Shown: positions 47,610 to 57,930 of the stretch, in pieces
Position numbering within the stretch: position 1 is the stretch's first letter
How the letters are laid out: every line of letters starts with the position of its first letter
From: Leptodactylus fallax
Taxonomy: Eukaryota > Chordata > Amphibia > Anura > Leptodactylidae
Reading direction: 5' to 3'
DNA length: 64,000 bases
NCBI GenBank assembly: GCA_947044405.1
Contig: CAMRHE010000322.1
Location: 124,001 to 188,000, forward strand
Translations under genes and position numbers: made by a program
The notes under the pieces: generated by a model
Databases searched by the model: none
What the model saw: only the letters and a program-made list of their open reading frames with translations
Told to the model about the DNA's origin: nothing

Positions 47610-48411
47610 TTTTTTCTGTCCTGTGTGAGACAGGTGGAGGAGGTCTCTTGTGACCTCTCTAGAGTTAAGGGGTTTTTTCTTACCTTGAGATGGTCGTTTC
47701 CTTCTGTTGCCGGCCTGCGTTCCTTCTTCTCAGAGCTTCTGTCGGTAATTCTTCGGCCGGTGGTAGGCTTCGGCCTACCCAGAGGGTACGTCGGATTTTG
47801 CGACGGCCGGAACCCTTCTCTGTGTCCGGGTTCCCGTGCGGGCAGATTTTGCCGGACTCCTTCGCGCCTACTTCCGGTTCTCGGAAAAAGTGCGGTAAGT
47901 TTGGAAATTTAAAATTTAAAGGCAAAATATAGAATTGATTTTTGCTGCTTGTTGTTTGAGCCTCTGACTTAGGCTTTTGCTCCTCTATGTTTCATTATGG
48001 CATTTGACCCGTTTTGGTGCTATAAATCTCAGGAGGGTAAGTAATATTTATTCATTCTTGTTCATATATTATATGAATGGTCGATTCATATCGCTGGCCT
48101 TGCTCTGCATGATTTCCTATGAATTTTTTCATTGTGGATTAGTTTTGTGTTTGGCTCCGCTTCCACTTATGGTTGCCTTTAAAATGTCCCATAGTCCATT
48201 TGGGTTGGGCTGTGATTTTCTGGCTCTCCTATTGCTAAGGAGTAGAATTCTCCTCTGTGATTCAGAGATTACCCTATTTGACTATTGCGTGTGCTGTTGC
48301 TACATTTTTTGCGACGACCGACCTCCTTAAGGTACCCCTCTCTTTCTGGTTCTGGTTGCGGTTTGTAATATTGGTATTGTTATTGTCTGTGACTTTTTGT
48401 GGTCTTTTTAG
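47610..48411 (+). other. DIRS 5' leader
   Basis: Region between the left ITR and the gag-like ATG. Short open frames without recognisable domains. Presumably the promoter/leader region, but no specific site was identified. Confidence 0.5.
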
Positions 48412-49650
48412 ATGTCTTCTTCTGCTTCCGGCTCTGGTGATGGAGATTTTAGGAGGAAGAAATCCTCCAAGCGTAAACATTTAACCTGTTTAGATTGTAA
48501 GACTCCCTTGCCTGACGGCTATGAATTCACCCGCTGTCGCCAGTGTCGTGGTCCCCCTTCTGAGGAGCCATCCATACGTGAGGTTGTGACATGGGTGAAA
48601 GAATACATGGAGGACTCTCTCAAGGAGATCCGGAATTCTATCTCCCAGATCGCCAAGAGACCACGTCTTGAAAAACATCCTCTCTTGCAGGTCTCGGACG
48701 AAGATTTTCAGGTTGTGGATGAAACTTTGTCTTCTGATGACTCCGCTGAAGATACCAGCAGACCTCTCTTCCCACTCGAGAAAGTCAATAGGATGCTGAA
48801 GTCCATCTGGTCTAAAGACCGTGATGTTGATGGGGAAGCCTCCACGTCCACCTATAGAGGGCCTAGGGTCTTCCAAGTGGACGAGACATTAAGAAAGTTA
48901 ATGTCTTCAGAGTGGAAATTTCCGGAGAAACCCTTTATAACTACTGGTAGGTTTAAGGCCTTGTTCCCCATCGCAGAGTCTCAACTGGATCAGTGGGGTC
49001 CTCCCCCTAAGGTGGATATAGCGGTAGCCAAGCTATCTCGCCGCACTCTAGTACCATCTGAGGATGGAGCAAATCTGCAGGATCCTATGGACAGACGCAT
49101 GGAGAGTACTCTCAAGAAGGCCTACTCAGCGGCCTCTGCTCAGACCTCTGTCGCTGTTGCGTCATGTGAAGTTTCAGCCAAACTACGGGCTGATTTGCTC
49201 CAGCTTGAGAGGGACATCGATTCTGGTGTCTCCAGAGACGAGTTACTTTCCTTCCTAACTTCGACTTCTTTGGCGGCAGAATTCCTAGCTGAGGCCTCCC
49301 ATTATCAATTAAGGCTGGCGTCAAAGTCCTTGGCGCTTTCCACGGCGGCGAGGAGACCCTTATGGTTAAAACCTTGGAGAGCTGATTTTATCTCCAAGTA
49401 TAACCTTTGTGCCTTACCATTTGAGTCAGGAAGAGTCTTTGGCAGTAGCCTGGATCAAATTTTAGAAGGCTTGGCTGATAAAAAAGGCAAGACTTTGCCT
49501 CAGTCTTTTAGGGGCAGATTTGGCCCTGGCCGCGGCAGAGGTTTTTCACCTCGACGTGGTCAGCAGTCCCGGAGGGGCTCTAGGTATTATTCTAGAGGCT
49601 CTGGACGGAGATTTCCCAAAACTGAAGATAGAAGGAAGCCCAGTTTCTGA
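48412..49650 (+). CDS. DIRS ORF1, gag-like protein
   Basis: A 412-codon open frame beginning at a good ATG after the leader. The N-terminus is Ser-rich and basic (DFRRKKSSKRKH). A two-pair Cys motif (CLDC and CRQC, residues about 25-44) could bind zinc. The middle is acidic/serine-rich (QVVDETLSSDDSAED). The C-terminus is Arg/Gly-rich (GRFGPGRGRGFSPRRG), suitable for nucleic acid binding. Position and composition fit the putative Gag of DIRS elements, and it overlaps the start of the RT frame. Full length and uninterrupted. Confidence 0.8.
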   Translation: MSSSASGSGDGDFRRKKSSKRKHLTCLDCKTPLPDGYEFTRCRQCRGPPSEEPSIREVVTWVKEYMEDSLKEIRNSISQIAKRPRLEKHPLLQVSDEDFQVVDETLSSDDSAEDTSRPLFPLEKVNRMLKSIWSKDRDVDGEASTSTYRGPRVFQVDETLRKLMSSEWKFPEKPFITTGRFKALFPIAESQLDQWGPPPKVDIAVAKLSRRTLVPSEDGANLQDPMDRRMESTLKKAYSAASAQTSVAVASCEVSAKLRADLLQLERDIDSGVSRDELLSFLTSTSLAAEFLAEASHYQLRLASKSLALSTAARRPLWLKPWRADFISKYNLCALPFESGRVFGSSLDQILEGLADKKGKTLPQSFRGRFGPGRGRGFSPRRGQQSRRGSRYYSRGSGRRFPKTEDRRKPSF

Positions 49651-51554
49651 CATGAGAAGCTGTCTTCCTGTGGCCGAAATTCCTGTCGGGGGTCGTCTCT
49701 CCCTTTTTCTCAGCGCTTGGCGGGAAAAAATTCAGGACCCTTGGGTCTTACAGTTAATTCAGCGAGGTTATGCAATCGAATTTCTCTGTCCTCCCCGAGA
49801 TCGGTTCGTCTTAACTCGCCGTCTTCCCTCGTCTCAGCAAGGTATTTTGGAACGCTCCATTCAAGAGTATATCCGCAAAGGAGCTCTAGAAGAAGTTCCT
49901 TCTCTAGAAGAAGGTTTGGGGGTTTATTCCCCCGTTTTTCTAGTACCAAAGCCAGCAGGCAGATGGAGGATGATTATAGATCTGAGGTATCTAAACCGTT
50001 TCATCAGAAAAAAACGGTTCCGCATGGAAACCATAAGCTCAGTTTCTTCTTTTCTTCTCCCAGGACGACGTTTTTGTCACCCTAGATCTGAAGGATGCTT
50101 ATTTGCACGTGCCAATTTACCCTCCACACAGGAAGTTCCTAAGGATCGCGGTTATAGTTTCCGGCCACAGGAAGCATTATCAGTTCTCGGCCCTCCCTTT
50201 CGGGATCTCCTCGGCTCCCCACACCTTTACCAAGGTGGAAGCTCCCATAGTAGCCACCCTCAGGCTTCAGGGACTCTTTGTGGTCCCTTATCTAGATGAC
50301 TGGCTGATAAAAGCCCAGTCAGTGTCTGTTCTGCTCCAACATTTACAGATTGCCATATCCCTGCTTCAAAGCTTGGGATGGCTCATAAATTGGGAGAAGT
50401 CAGAAATCGTCCCCTCAACCAAAAGGAAGTTTCTTGGTTACTTCCTAGATTCAGACCGGCTGGAAATCTCCTTGGCGACTGCAAGGAAAGAGAAATTAAG
50501 AGCGTCCATCAGAACTTTGATGAAAATCCTAGGTCTGATGTCATCTTCCATCATGGCGGTTCCTTGGGCCTTATGGCATCTACGTCCTCTTCAGATGGAA
50601 ATCCTAGGAATTTGGGATCGCTCTCTGCCCGGTCTCAACAGGAGGATTCAACTCTCCCCCAGGACCCGTCTTTCTCTCAGATGGTGGTTGCACCTCAAGG
50701 ACGGAAGGTCCACAGTCCAACCTCGTTGGACCCTGTTGACTACAGATGCATCCCTTACGGTATGGGGAGCCCATCTGGACGGAAACTCCATAAAGGGAGT
50801 CTGGAGCGCTCCAGAAGGAAGGACGTCGTCCAACTGGAAGGAGCTCAGAGCTGTGTACCGTGCCTTACTCCATTTCTCTCCTCTTCTCAAGGGAAGAGCA
50901 GTCAAGATTCGCTCGGACAACATGACGACGGTATTATATGTGAACAGACAAGGAGGCACCAGATCATCATCCCTCCTCAGGGAGGCAGATCTGATTTTTT
51001 CCTGGGCAGAGAAAAATCTGACCCATCTATCCGCGGTTCACATCAAGGGCTCCCTGAACTCAGTAGCGGATCGGTTGAGTCGGGGTCGTGCCGTATCAGG
51101 AGAATGGTCACTCAATCCAGAAGTGTTTCATCAGATTACCCTGAAATACGGTCTACCGGAGATAGACCTCATGGCAACCCGACTCAATGCCAAGGTGGAG
51201 ACGTTCTGTTCCCTGTACCAGGAGGACAATCCCTTGGCAGTGGATGCCCTGTCCATCCCTTGGAGGTCCAGGCTGTCATACATTTTCCCTCCAATTCCTA
51301 TGATACCCAGAGTATTAATGAAAATAAGACAGGACCAAGCCTCTGTAATAGCCATCATTCCATTCTGGCCAAAAAGAGCTTGGTTTTCCCAGCTCATGGT
51401 GATGAGTCGAGGGATATATTGGAGGCTTCCCCCCACCCAGAACCTGGTTTCCCAAGGATCACTGAAGTGCCAGGATCTGAGGAGATTCAACCTGACAGCC
51501 TGGAGGTTGACCAGTCCCTACGAATGTATAGAGGACTGTCAGAAGCCGTCCTGA
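49520..51554 (+). pseudogene. DIRS RT / RNase H / DAM-like methyltransferase ORF, frameshifted
   Basis: Reverse transcriptase starts in one frame (49520-about 50065: VYSPVFLVPKPAGRWRMIID, LRYLNRF). It shifts near 50060-50070 and continues in another frame with FVTLDLKDAYLHVP (motif A), ALPFGISSAPHTFTK (motif B) and VVPYLDDWL (catalytic box, about 50290). RNase H follows (TTDASLTVWGAHL, NWKELRAVY, RSDNMTTVLYVN, VADRLSR). Then comes the methyltransferase-like domain characteristic of many DIRS elements (IDLMATRLNAK, YIFPPIPMIPRVLMKI, PFWPKRAWF). The frame ends at 51554, overlapping the recombinase frame. 49520 is only the first start-like codon; the true start is unknown. Confidence 0.88.
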
Positions 51555-51650
51555 AGACGCTTTCCTGTGCTAGAGCTGAATCCACCAAAAGGAATTACCA
51601 GAGGACAGCTAAGATTTTTTTGGAGTGGTGCTCCAAAAGAGGCGTTGATA

Positions 51651-51850
51651 CAGTCATATGAAAAAGTTTGGGCACCCCTATTAATCTTAATCATTTTTAG
51701 TTCTAAATATTTGGGTGTTTGCAACAGCCATTTCAATTTGATATATCTAATAACTGATGGACACAGTAATATTTCAGGATTGAAATGAGGTTTATTGTAC
51801 TAACAGAAAATGTGCAATATGCATTAAACCAAAATTTGACCAGTGCAAAA
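51651..51850 (+). repeat. Left TIR of Tc1-like B, copy 2
   Basis: Inverted partner of about 53100-53299. The inner site (AGTGCAAAAATTTGGGTACCC) lies around 51841-51862. Confidence 0.88.
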
Positions 51851-52048
51851 ATTTGGGTACCCTTATCATTTTATTGATTTGAATACTCCTAACTACTTTT
51901 TACTGACTTACTGAAGCACAAAATTGGTTTTGTAACCTCACTGAGCTTTGAACTTCATAGCCAGGTGTATCCAATCATGAGAAAAGGTATTTAAGATGGC
52001 CAATTGCAAGTTGTTCTCCTATTTGAATCTCCTCTGAAGAGTGGCATC

Positions 52049-53071
52049 ATGGGCTCCTCAAAACAACTCTCAAATGATCTGAAAACAAAGATTGTTCAAC
52101 ATAGTTGTTCAGGGGAAGGATACAAAAAGTTGTCTCAGAGATTTAACCTGTCAGTTTCCACTGTGAGGAACATAGTAAGGAAATGGAAGACCACAGGGAC
52201 AGTTCTTGTTAAGCCTAGAAGAGGCAGGCCAAGAAAAATATCAGAAAGGCAGAGAAGAAGAATGGTGAGAACAGTCAAGGACAATCCACAGACTACCTCC
52301 AAAGAGCTGCAGCATCATCTTGCTGCAGATGGTGTCACTGTGCATCGGTCAACAATACAGCACACTTTGCACAAGGAGAAGCTGTATGGGAGAGTGATGC
52401 GAAAGAAGCCGTTTCTGAAAGCACGCCACAAACAGAGTCGCCTGAGGTATGCAAAAGCACATTTGGACAAGCCAGCTTCATTTTGGAAGAAGGTCCTGTG
52501 GACTGATGAAACAAAGATTGAGTTGTTTGGTCATACAAAAAGGCGTTATGCATGGCGTCAAAAAAAAACAGCATTCCAAGAAAAACACTTGCTACCCACT
52601 GTAAAATTTGGTGGAGGTTCCATCATGCTTTGGGGCTGTGTGGCCAATGCCGGCACCGGGAATCTTGTTAAAGTTGAGGGTCGCATGGATTCAACTCAGT
52701 ATCAGCAGATTCTTGAGAATAATGTACAAGAATCAGTGACGAATTTGAAGTTACGCCGGGGAAGGATATTTCAGCAAGACAATGATCCAAAACACAGCTC
52801 CAAATCTACTCAGGCATTCATGCAGAGGAACAATTACAATGTTCTGGAATGGCCATCCCAGTCCCCAGACCTGGATATCATTGAACATCTGTGGGATAAT
52901 TTGAAGCGGGCTGTCCATGCTCGGCGACCATCAAACTTAACTGAACTGGAATTGTTTTGTAAAGAGGAATGGTCAAAAATACCTTCATCCAGGATCCAGG
53001 AACTGATTAAAAGCTACAGGAAGCGACTAGAGGCTGTTATTTTTGCAAAAGGAGGATCTACTAAATATTAA
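52049..53071 (+). CDS. Tc1-like B transposase, full-length DD34E
   Basis: 340 codons from ATG 52049 (MGSSKQLSND). The frame is open 15 codons further upstream, but MGSSK is the family-like start and gives 340 aa, the length of Sleeping Beauty. Paired-like DNA-binding domain: first helix-turn-helix about residues 10-48, GRPRK hook at residues 58-63, basic RQRRR stretch (nuclear localisation likely), second helix-turn-helix to about 120. Catalytic domain: D153 in WTDETK, D244 in FQQDNDPKH, E279 in IIEHLW, spacing DD34E. The glycine-rich box [10 protein letters not shown] is present. No stop or frameshift. D276 replaces the Asn of copy 1, a possible weak point. Role: cut-and-paste transposition at TA. 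Confidence 0.95.
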   Translation: MGSSKQLSNDLKTKIVQHSCSGEGYKKLSQRFNLSVSTVRNIVRKWKTTGTVLVKPRRGRPRKISERQRRRMVRTVKDNPQTTSKELQHHLAADGVTVHRSTIQHTLHKEKLYGRVMRKKPFLKARHKQSRLRYAKAHLDKPASFWKKVLWTDETKIELFGHTKRRYAWRQKKTAFQEKHLLPTVKFGGGSIMLWGCVANAGTGNLVKVEGRMDSTQYQQILENNVQESVTNLKLRRGRIFQQDNDPKHSSKSTQAFMQRNNYNVLEWPSQSPDLDIIEHLWDNLKRAVHARRPSNLTELELFCKEEWSKIPSSRIQELIKSYRKRLEAVIFAKGGSTKY

Positions 53072-53099
53072 TGTCACTTTTCTGTTGAGGTGCCCATAC

Positions 53100-53299
53100 T
53101 TTTGCACCGGTCAAATTTTGGTTTAATGCATATTGCACATTTTCTGTTAGTACAATAAACCTCATTTCAATCCTGAAATATTACTGTGTCCATCAATTAT
53201 TAGATATATCAAATTGAAATGGCTGTTGCAAACACCCAAATATTTAGAACTAAAAATGATTAAGATTAATAGGGGTGCCCAAACTTTTTCATATGACTG
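53100..53299 (-). repeat. Right TIR of Tc1-like B, copy 2
   Basis: Inverted partner of 51651-51850. The inner site (GCCCATACTTTTGCACCGG) lies at about 53092-53110. Confidence 0.88.
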
Positions 53300-54218
53300 T
53301 ATTTCTAATCCTTTGACTTCTGATGTTTTGGATTTTCTTCAGGATGGCTTGGACAGGGGCCTTGCCCCTGCTACTTTAAATTTACAGGTATTGGCTTTAT
53401 CTGCCCATTTAAACAGACGGTTGTCCCAGGATTCCCTGGTTGCAAGATTCCTTAAAGGAGCGGCGAGGCTGAAACCTGTGGTATCTTCTCCTATTCCCCA
53501 ATGGGACCTTGCGACGGTCCTTTCAGGCCTTTGTGGTCCTCCTTTTGAACCTCTGGAAGCTACGGAGCTAACATTTTTAGCCTTTAAAACTACTTTTTTG
53601 TTAGCCATCACATCTGCCAAAAGGGTAGGAGAGCTACAGGCGCTCTCCTCCAAAGAACCTTATATTGTATTTTTTTCGGATAGGGTCCACCTTAGGTTTT
53701 TGCCTGGCTTTATCCCTAAGGTTCCTTCACGTAATAACTATAATCAATTGATTTCTTTACCTGTTTTCCTTCCGGATCCATCCTCAGAAGAGGAGTTAAA
53801 ACTTCATACTTTGGATGTGGTGAGGTGTCTGCGAATTTACTTATCGCGGACACAATCTTTCAGGAGAGCTGAAAATCTCCTAATCAATATGTATGGTAAA
53901 GACAGAGGTCTTAAAGCTTCCAGACCCTCCTTGTCCAGATGGATTAAGGAAGCAATCAAAATTTCTTTCATTGCTCAAGGGTTGCTTCCTCCAGTTTTTT
54001 GTACAGCCCATTCGACCAGGGCTGTGTCGACTTCTTGGGCTGAGAATCGCTCGCTTCCACTGGATCAAATTTGTGTGGCTGCTTCTTGGTCATCCCAGCT
54101 GACTTTCGTCAAACACTATAGTTTGGATGTCCGCAGTTCCGAGGCGACTGCCTTTGGCCAGACAGTTCTTGAGGTTGTAAGGCGAGGAAACCCTCCCTAG
54201 GGGAATTACTTGCTATAT

Positions 54219-54302
54219 CCCCATATTGTGCTGCTGTAGGACGTAAGGGAATCGTTGATTATATTGTTAATCTGTTTTCCATTAGTCCTAACAGCAGCAC
54301 AA
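54219..54302 (+). repeat. DIRS internal complementary region
   Basis: 54219-54252 (CCATATTGTGCTGCTGTAGG and on to TAAGGGAAT) is the reverse complement of the element's left tip. 54253-54302 (CGTTGATTATATTGTTAATC and on) is the reverse complement of the right tip, including the 26-bp right extension outside the ITR. In the accepted DIRS model this region templates the joining of the two ends into a circle. Confidence 0.92.
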
Positions 54303-54344
54303 GGCTTCCCTCCCTAAAATCTTGTTTCTTTTACTTTATAATTT

Positions 54345-54485
54345 ACACAGGTGAGGGAGGTCTCTCGTGCCCTCTTATAGGGCAGGTTAGTAAGCACATT
54401 TTTGTGCTAATTAAAAGTTCCACCTGTCCTAAACAACACACAGGGGGAGAAATACCCCATATTGTGCTGCTGTTAGGACTAAGGG
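54345..54485 (-). repeat. DIRS right inverted terminal repeat
   Basis: Reverse complement of 47469-47609 with few changes. It is followed by a 26-bp extension (54486-54511, AAAACAGATTAACAATATAA...) that has no counterpart at the left end but is copied in the internal complementary region. Confidence 0.9.
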
Positions 54486-54753
54486 AAAACAGATTAACAA
54501 TATAATCAACGAATGTTGATTATGGATTACAGGTAATGAAAACCAAAATCTAAGAAAATTTGAATATTGTAAAAAAGTTCAGTATTGTAAATTCAGTGTG
54601 TCACCTGCCAAGGTTTCCTAAGCCTTTAAATGGTCCCACAGTCTGGTTCAGTAGGACACACAATCATGGAAGACGCTGATTATGAATTGTATTACTGAAT
54701 TACTGAAATGAATGAACGTTTCAAAGATATTCTAATTTATTGAGATGCACCTG

Positions 54754-54881
54754 TATATCTTAAATTTTAATAGAATGTATGTTATAGTACAACAGTATTA
54801 ATTTAGTGCCTATAAAAAGACAAAACATAATTTATCTAATAAAAGATAGAAGTGAGGAAGAAACATCAGATGGGCAGACTA
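54754..54881. other. Short spacer
   Basis: AT-rich DNA between the MITE and the hAT-type element. Confidence 0.3.
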
Positions 54882-54889
54882 TTGACTAT

Positions 54890-55586
54890 TAGAGATGAGC
54901 AAATCGAAGCTGACAAAGTTAAATTTGATCTGAATTTCAGGAAATATTCGATTCACATTGAATCCAGATTTCCTCACGCTTCATGGTAACGAATCGCATT
55001 TCTTCCTAAAATGGCTGCTGTACATGTTAGGACATGGGGCAAGGAACTCTGGGAATGCGGGATCACCAACAATGCCATGCGTGCAGCCAATCAGCAGCCA
55101 GCCAGCTCTGTGATGTCACAGCCCTATAAATACTCTCTGCCATCTTGGATTCTGGCATTTTCCAGTGTACTTAGTGTAGGGAAAGACATCAGCAGGCGCT
55201 AGGGAAAGTGGTAGAAAAAACTTGAAAACTGATATTTTGCTCAATCGAAGTTCAGGGAAAGAGCATTAGAAGTGTAGGGAAAGGATAGGGAGGAATTTAT
55301 ACACAGTATTGAAGCAGAACAGGGTTCATTTGGGGTGTTTGCAGCCTGGGTAATAGGAACAATCCTACTACACCTTGCTGCACTGACTGCCATTATACTG
55401 CTGCTCATTGCAGGTTTGCAATATATCATACCTGTGTACAGTATACTACACCACTATACAGGCTCTCTGCAGCCAGGAAATAGCTGTTTTTTAATGTGTT
55501 TTGCAGCAAATTAATTCGGATCAAATCGTTTCTGAAAATTTGGCGAACCGGCCGAATCAAATTTTTTAAATATTCACTCATCTCTA
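54890..55586. mobile_element. Non-autonomous hAT-type element, TAGAGATGAG ends
   Basis: Ends TAGAGATGAGCAAAT and ATTCACTCATCTCTA are inverted repeats. The flanks TTGACTAT at 54882-54889 and 55587-55594 form an exact 8-bp duplication, diagnostic for hAT. 697 bp without a transposase. Confidence 0.85.
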
Positions 55587-55594
55587 TTGACTAT

Positions 55595-57563
55595 AATTGG
55601 ATCCGTTGGGTGGCCATTGCTTTAAAACTGAAACTGGCAAGGCTTTTTTGTCCATGATTTCAGGCGGATATTGCCGCAGTGTCTCCAAGATTCCGGCACA
55701 GATGTGAACCTGTCCTAAGCTTAAATTATGCAGGTCATTCCAAATTTGAAGAGGTGTATATGCTCTCCAGCAACCTGCTAAGGCTACGTGCACATGACTG
55801 TGTGAATGTAGCTCGTCTGTGGTTGAACATGGACTGCACATGGGTGACATCTGTGTGACATCCATGCCTCCCAGCCAGTCACAAGTGGTGTGAAAACAGT
55901 CTCCCGGTACAGGGAAGTGCACACATGATTGGTTGATAAAAGCCTTATATTATCTACATAAAACAGGGATCAGACTGGAGAAAGTTCAGTGACAACTTCA
56001 GAATACAGAGCTGAGGGAAAGGGAAAGGGAAACTAGTGTAGGAAGCCTCATATTTAATACATATAGTTAATAAGAGTCTTGAACCAATGTAACCTCCTTC
56101 ATTAAACATCTATTAGATAGTCGTTTGGAGACTAGTTCGCAGGGATCTCTTATATACAAAATCCCTGTTGTCTCATTTAGATGTGGAAAGAAGTGATTTA
56201 TGGTGAGTTAAATATTGGCACCTGATCCATTTTTCTACATTATTCAGTACTACTCTAAGGGAAAAATTTTTGGCCATAGATTTGCACACGGAGTGTGGGG
56301 TAACAAAGGGCTCCTACGTGTGCTATCAGACTGTGGCCTCTGCATAGCCCATTTGTGTGGGACTGGATGTGTTATTACTAAACATTTATTGTGTTGGGAA
56401 AGCGGGTGTTCTCTTATAGGTAGAGGTTGTTACCTCCACAGTGACCAGCACAAGTGATTCTAACCGCCTCAACACTAAAGATCTGGTGTGGGTTATATAT
56501 ATATATTGACCGACTGGTCAATTAATTTTTTAGCCACTATTTTTGTTTATCCGTTTTATAATTTTTTTTTTAAGTTTTAGTTGCTCCTCACTGAGATAAT
56601 ATAAAGAGTTGTAACCCAGTACTGTTATTATACTGTAAAAAAAGACAGTGGTGGCATCAGATATTACAATAACCTGTTAGGCTTCATATAGGAGACTACA
56701 GCTTTTACTGGCTTCCCTTTAGATAAGTAAAAAAAAAAAAAATTGATAAAATATGCTATTAGTTCCGGCATGTTATAAAAGTAATTTAGTGTTGTAGTAA
56801 TTTTTACTCCATGAGTATAGGAAGAGACAGTAGCGAATTAATTTTTTTTAGAAATTTGAAAGGTATGGCTGCATTTACCAGAAAAAGTCTTATTCTTCTA
56901 AAATCAGAAACCATAAACAGGAAACCACAGTAGTTGAATGGGTTTATCCAAGTTCATAAACTTAGTGCCTTGGTTTCTCTATCTCCATTCCCCATAATAG
57001 TATATTTATCCAATACAAACAGCAGCAGGGTGCTATTTATGGGTAGACTTATGGGAAGGAAAAATTCATATGATGGGAATTGCAAAATGATATCAATGAG
57101 TGTGGAAAAAGTATTTTTGTTGGGTATATTACACTAAATGTTAACTAATGTTATAATGGAATACAATTTTAGCAATGTTCTATATTTCTAACATTTTCTT
57201 ATACCTAGCTGGAACCTCCTTGTATGCTAAAAAGCAACAGACTCAATTGATCAATTCAGGAATCATCATCATCATCAGAAGGAAATTATAATATACAGCA
57301 CAACAGACAATATGGAAAATCAAGTACAACATATGGACATTGTGAGTAATTTACTTTCATTTATATGAATCTACAACAGCTTGCCCTGATTTTGGGGAGT
57401 TGAATTAATACTAAGACATGGCACTAAATTTGTATTGCACTCCTAGAACAATATTTTCTGATGTGTTATTATTTGAATAGATATTTTAAAACTCAAGCAT
57501 CAGGATCCATTCCGTAAGGTTTATTTAACTCTTTGATAACCATGATAGCATAGATTACACATA
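55595..57563. other. Intergenic DNA
   Basis: No gene. 55780-55920 (GCTAAGGCTACGTGCACATG) looks like the start of another MITE. A TATA run lies at 56490-56505. The rest is unassigned. Confidence 0.35.
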
Positions 57564-57930
57564 CAGGTGCTTCTCAATACATTAGAATATCTTTGAATGT
57601 TTATTTCTTTCAGTAATTAAGTTAAAAAAGTAACCACCTATATTTTCTAGATTCTTTACACACAGAGTGTTCTATTTCAAGTGTTTTATTTCTGTAAATG
57701 TTGATTATGGATTACAGGTAATGAAAACCCAAATCTAAGAAAATTAGAATATTGTAAAAAAGTTCAGTATTGTAAATTCAGTGTGTCACCTGCCAAGGTT
57801 TCCTTAGCCTTTAAATGGTCCCTCATTCTGGTTCAGTAGGACACACAATCATGGAAGACGCTGATTATGAATTGTATTACTGAAATGAATGAACATTTCA
57901 AAAATATTCTAATTTATTGAGATGTACCTG
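57564..57930. mobile_element. Uninterrupted Tc1-type MITE, empty-site reference for the DIRS
   Basis: 367 bp with inverted ends (CAGGTGCTTCTCAATACATT and its partner) and TA flanks. At its centre it reads TTTCTGTAAATGTTGATTAT, exactly the sequence produced by removing 47466-54511 from the other copy. No coding. Confidence 0.92.

Larger units (their letters stand above)
51651..53299 (+). mobile_element. Tc1-like transposon B, copy 2, apparently intact
   Basis: 1649 bp flanked by TA (51649-51650 and 53300-53301). It has TIRs of about 200 bp starting CAGTCATATGAAAAAGTTTG with IR/DR-type inner and outer sites. It is inserted in the DIRS recombinase gene. It encodes a full-length transposase. Copy 1 at 12928-14563 is almost the same sequence minus 13 bp. 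Confidence 0.96.
51524..54200 (+). pseudogene. DIRS tyrosine recombinase, interrupted by Tc1-like B
   Basis: The N-terminal part (from about MYRGLSEAVLK at 51524, ending at 51650) contains the core-binding start (RAESTKRNYQRTAKIFLEW). The gene resumes at 53302 after the Tc1 copy and runs to 54200. The catalytic domain has the Arg in SAKRVGEL, His-x-x-Arg in AHSTRAV, and a Tyr in KHYSLD, the tyrosine-recombinase signature. The 5' part overlaps the RT frame. The two exon-like parts are in phase if the Tc1 plus one TA are ignored, so the interruption is the only visible lesion in this gene. Role: integrating the circular DIRS DNA. Confidence 0.9.
47466..54511 (+). mobile_element. DIRS-type tyrosine-recombinase retrotransposon
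   Basis: About 7.05 kb, or about 5.4 kb without the nested Tc1. It has inverted terminal repeats, an internal complementary region near the right end, and three overlapping genes: a gag-like ORF, RT/RNase H/methyltransferase-like, and tyrosine recombinase. Comparison with the intact MITE at 57564 gives an exact empty site and shows no target duplication, as expected for recombinase-mediated insertion of a circle. A frameshift in RT and the Tc1 in the recombinase gene make this copy inactive. The boundary is ambiguous by one A. Confidence 0.93.
47334..54753. mobile_element. Tc1-type MITE split by the DIRS element
   Basis: The left part 47334-47465 begins CAGGTGCATCTCAATAAATT. The right part 54512-54753 ends with its inverse, TTTATTGAGATGCACCTG. 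TA is at both outer tips. Joined, it would be 374 bp, matching the uninterrupted copy at 57564-57930. The DIRS element sits between the two parts. Confidence 0.9.

Noticed and set aside
51524..54200. Interpretation of the Tc1 as an intron of the recombinase gene
   Set aside because: The insert has TA duplications, TIRs and its own transposase, and no splice signals at its borders.
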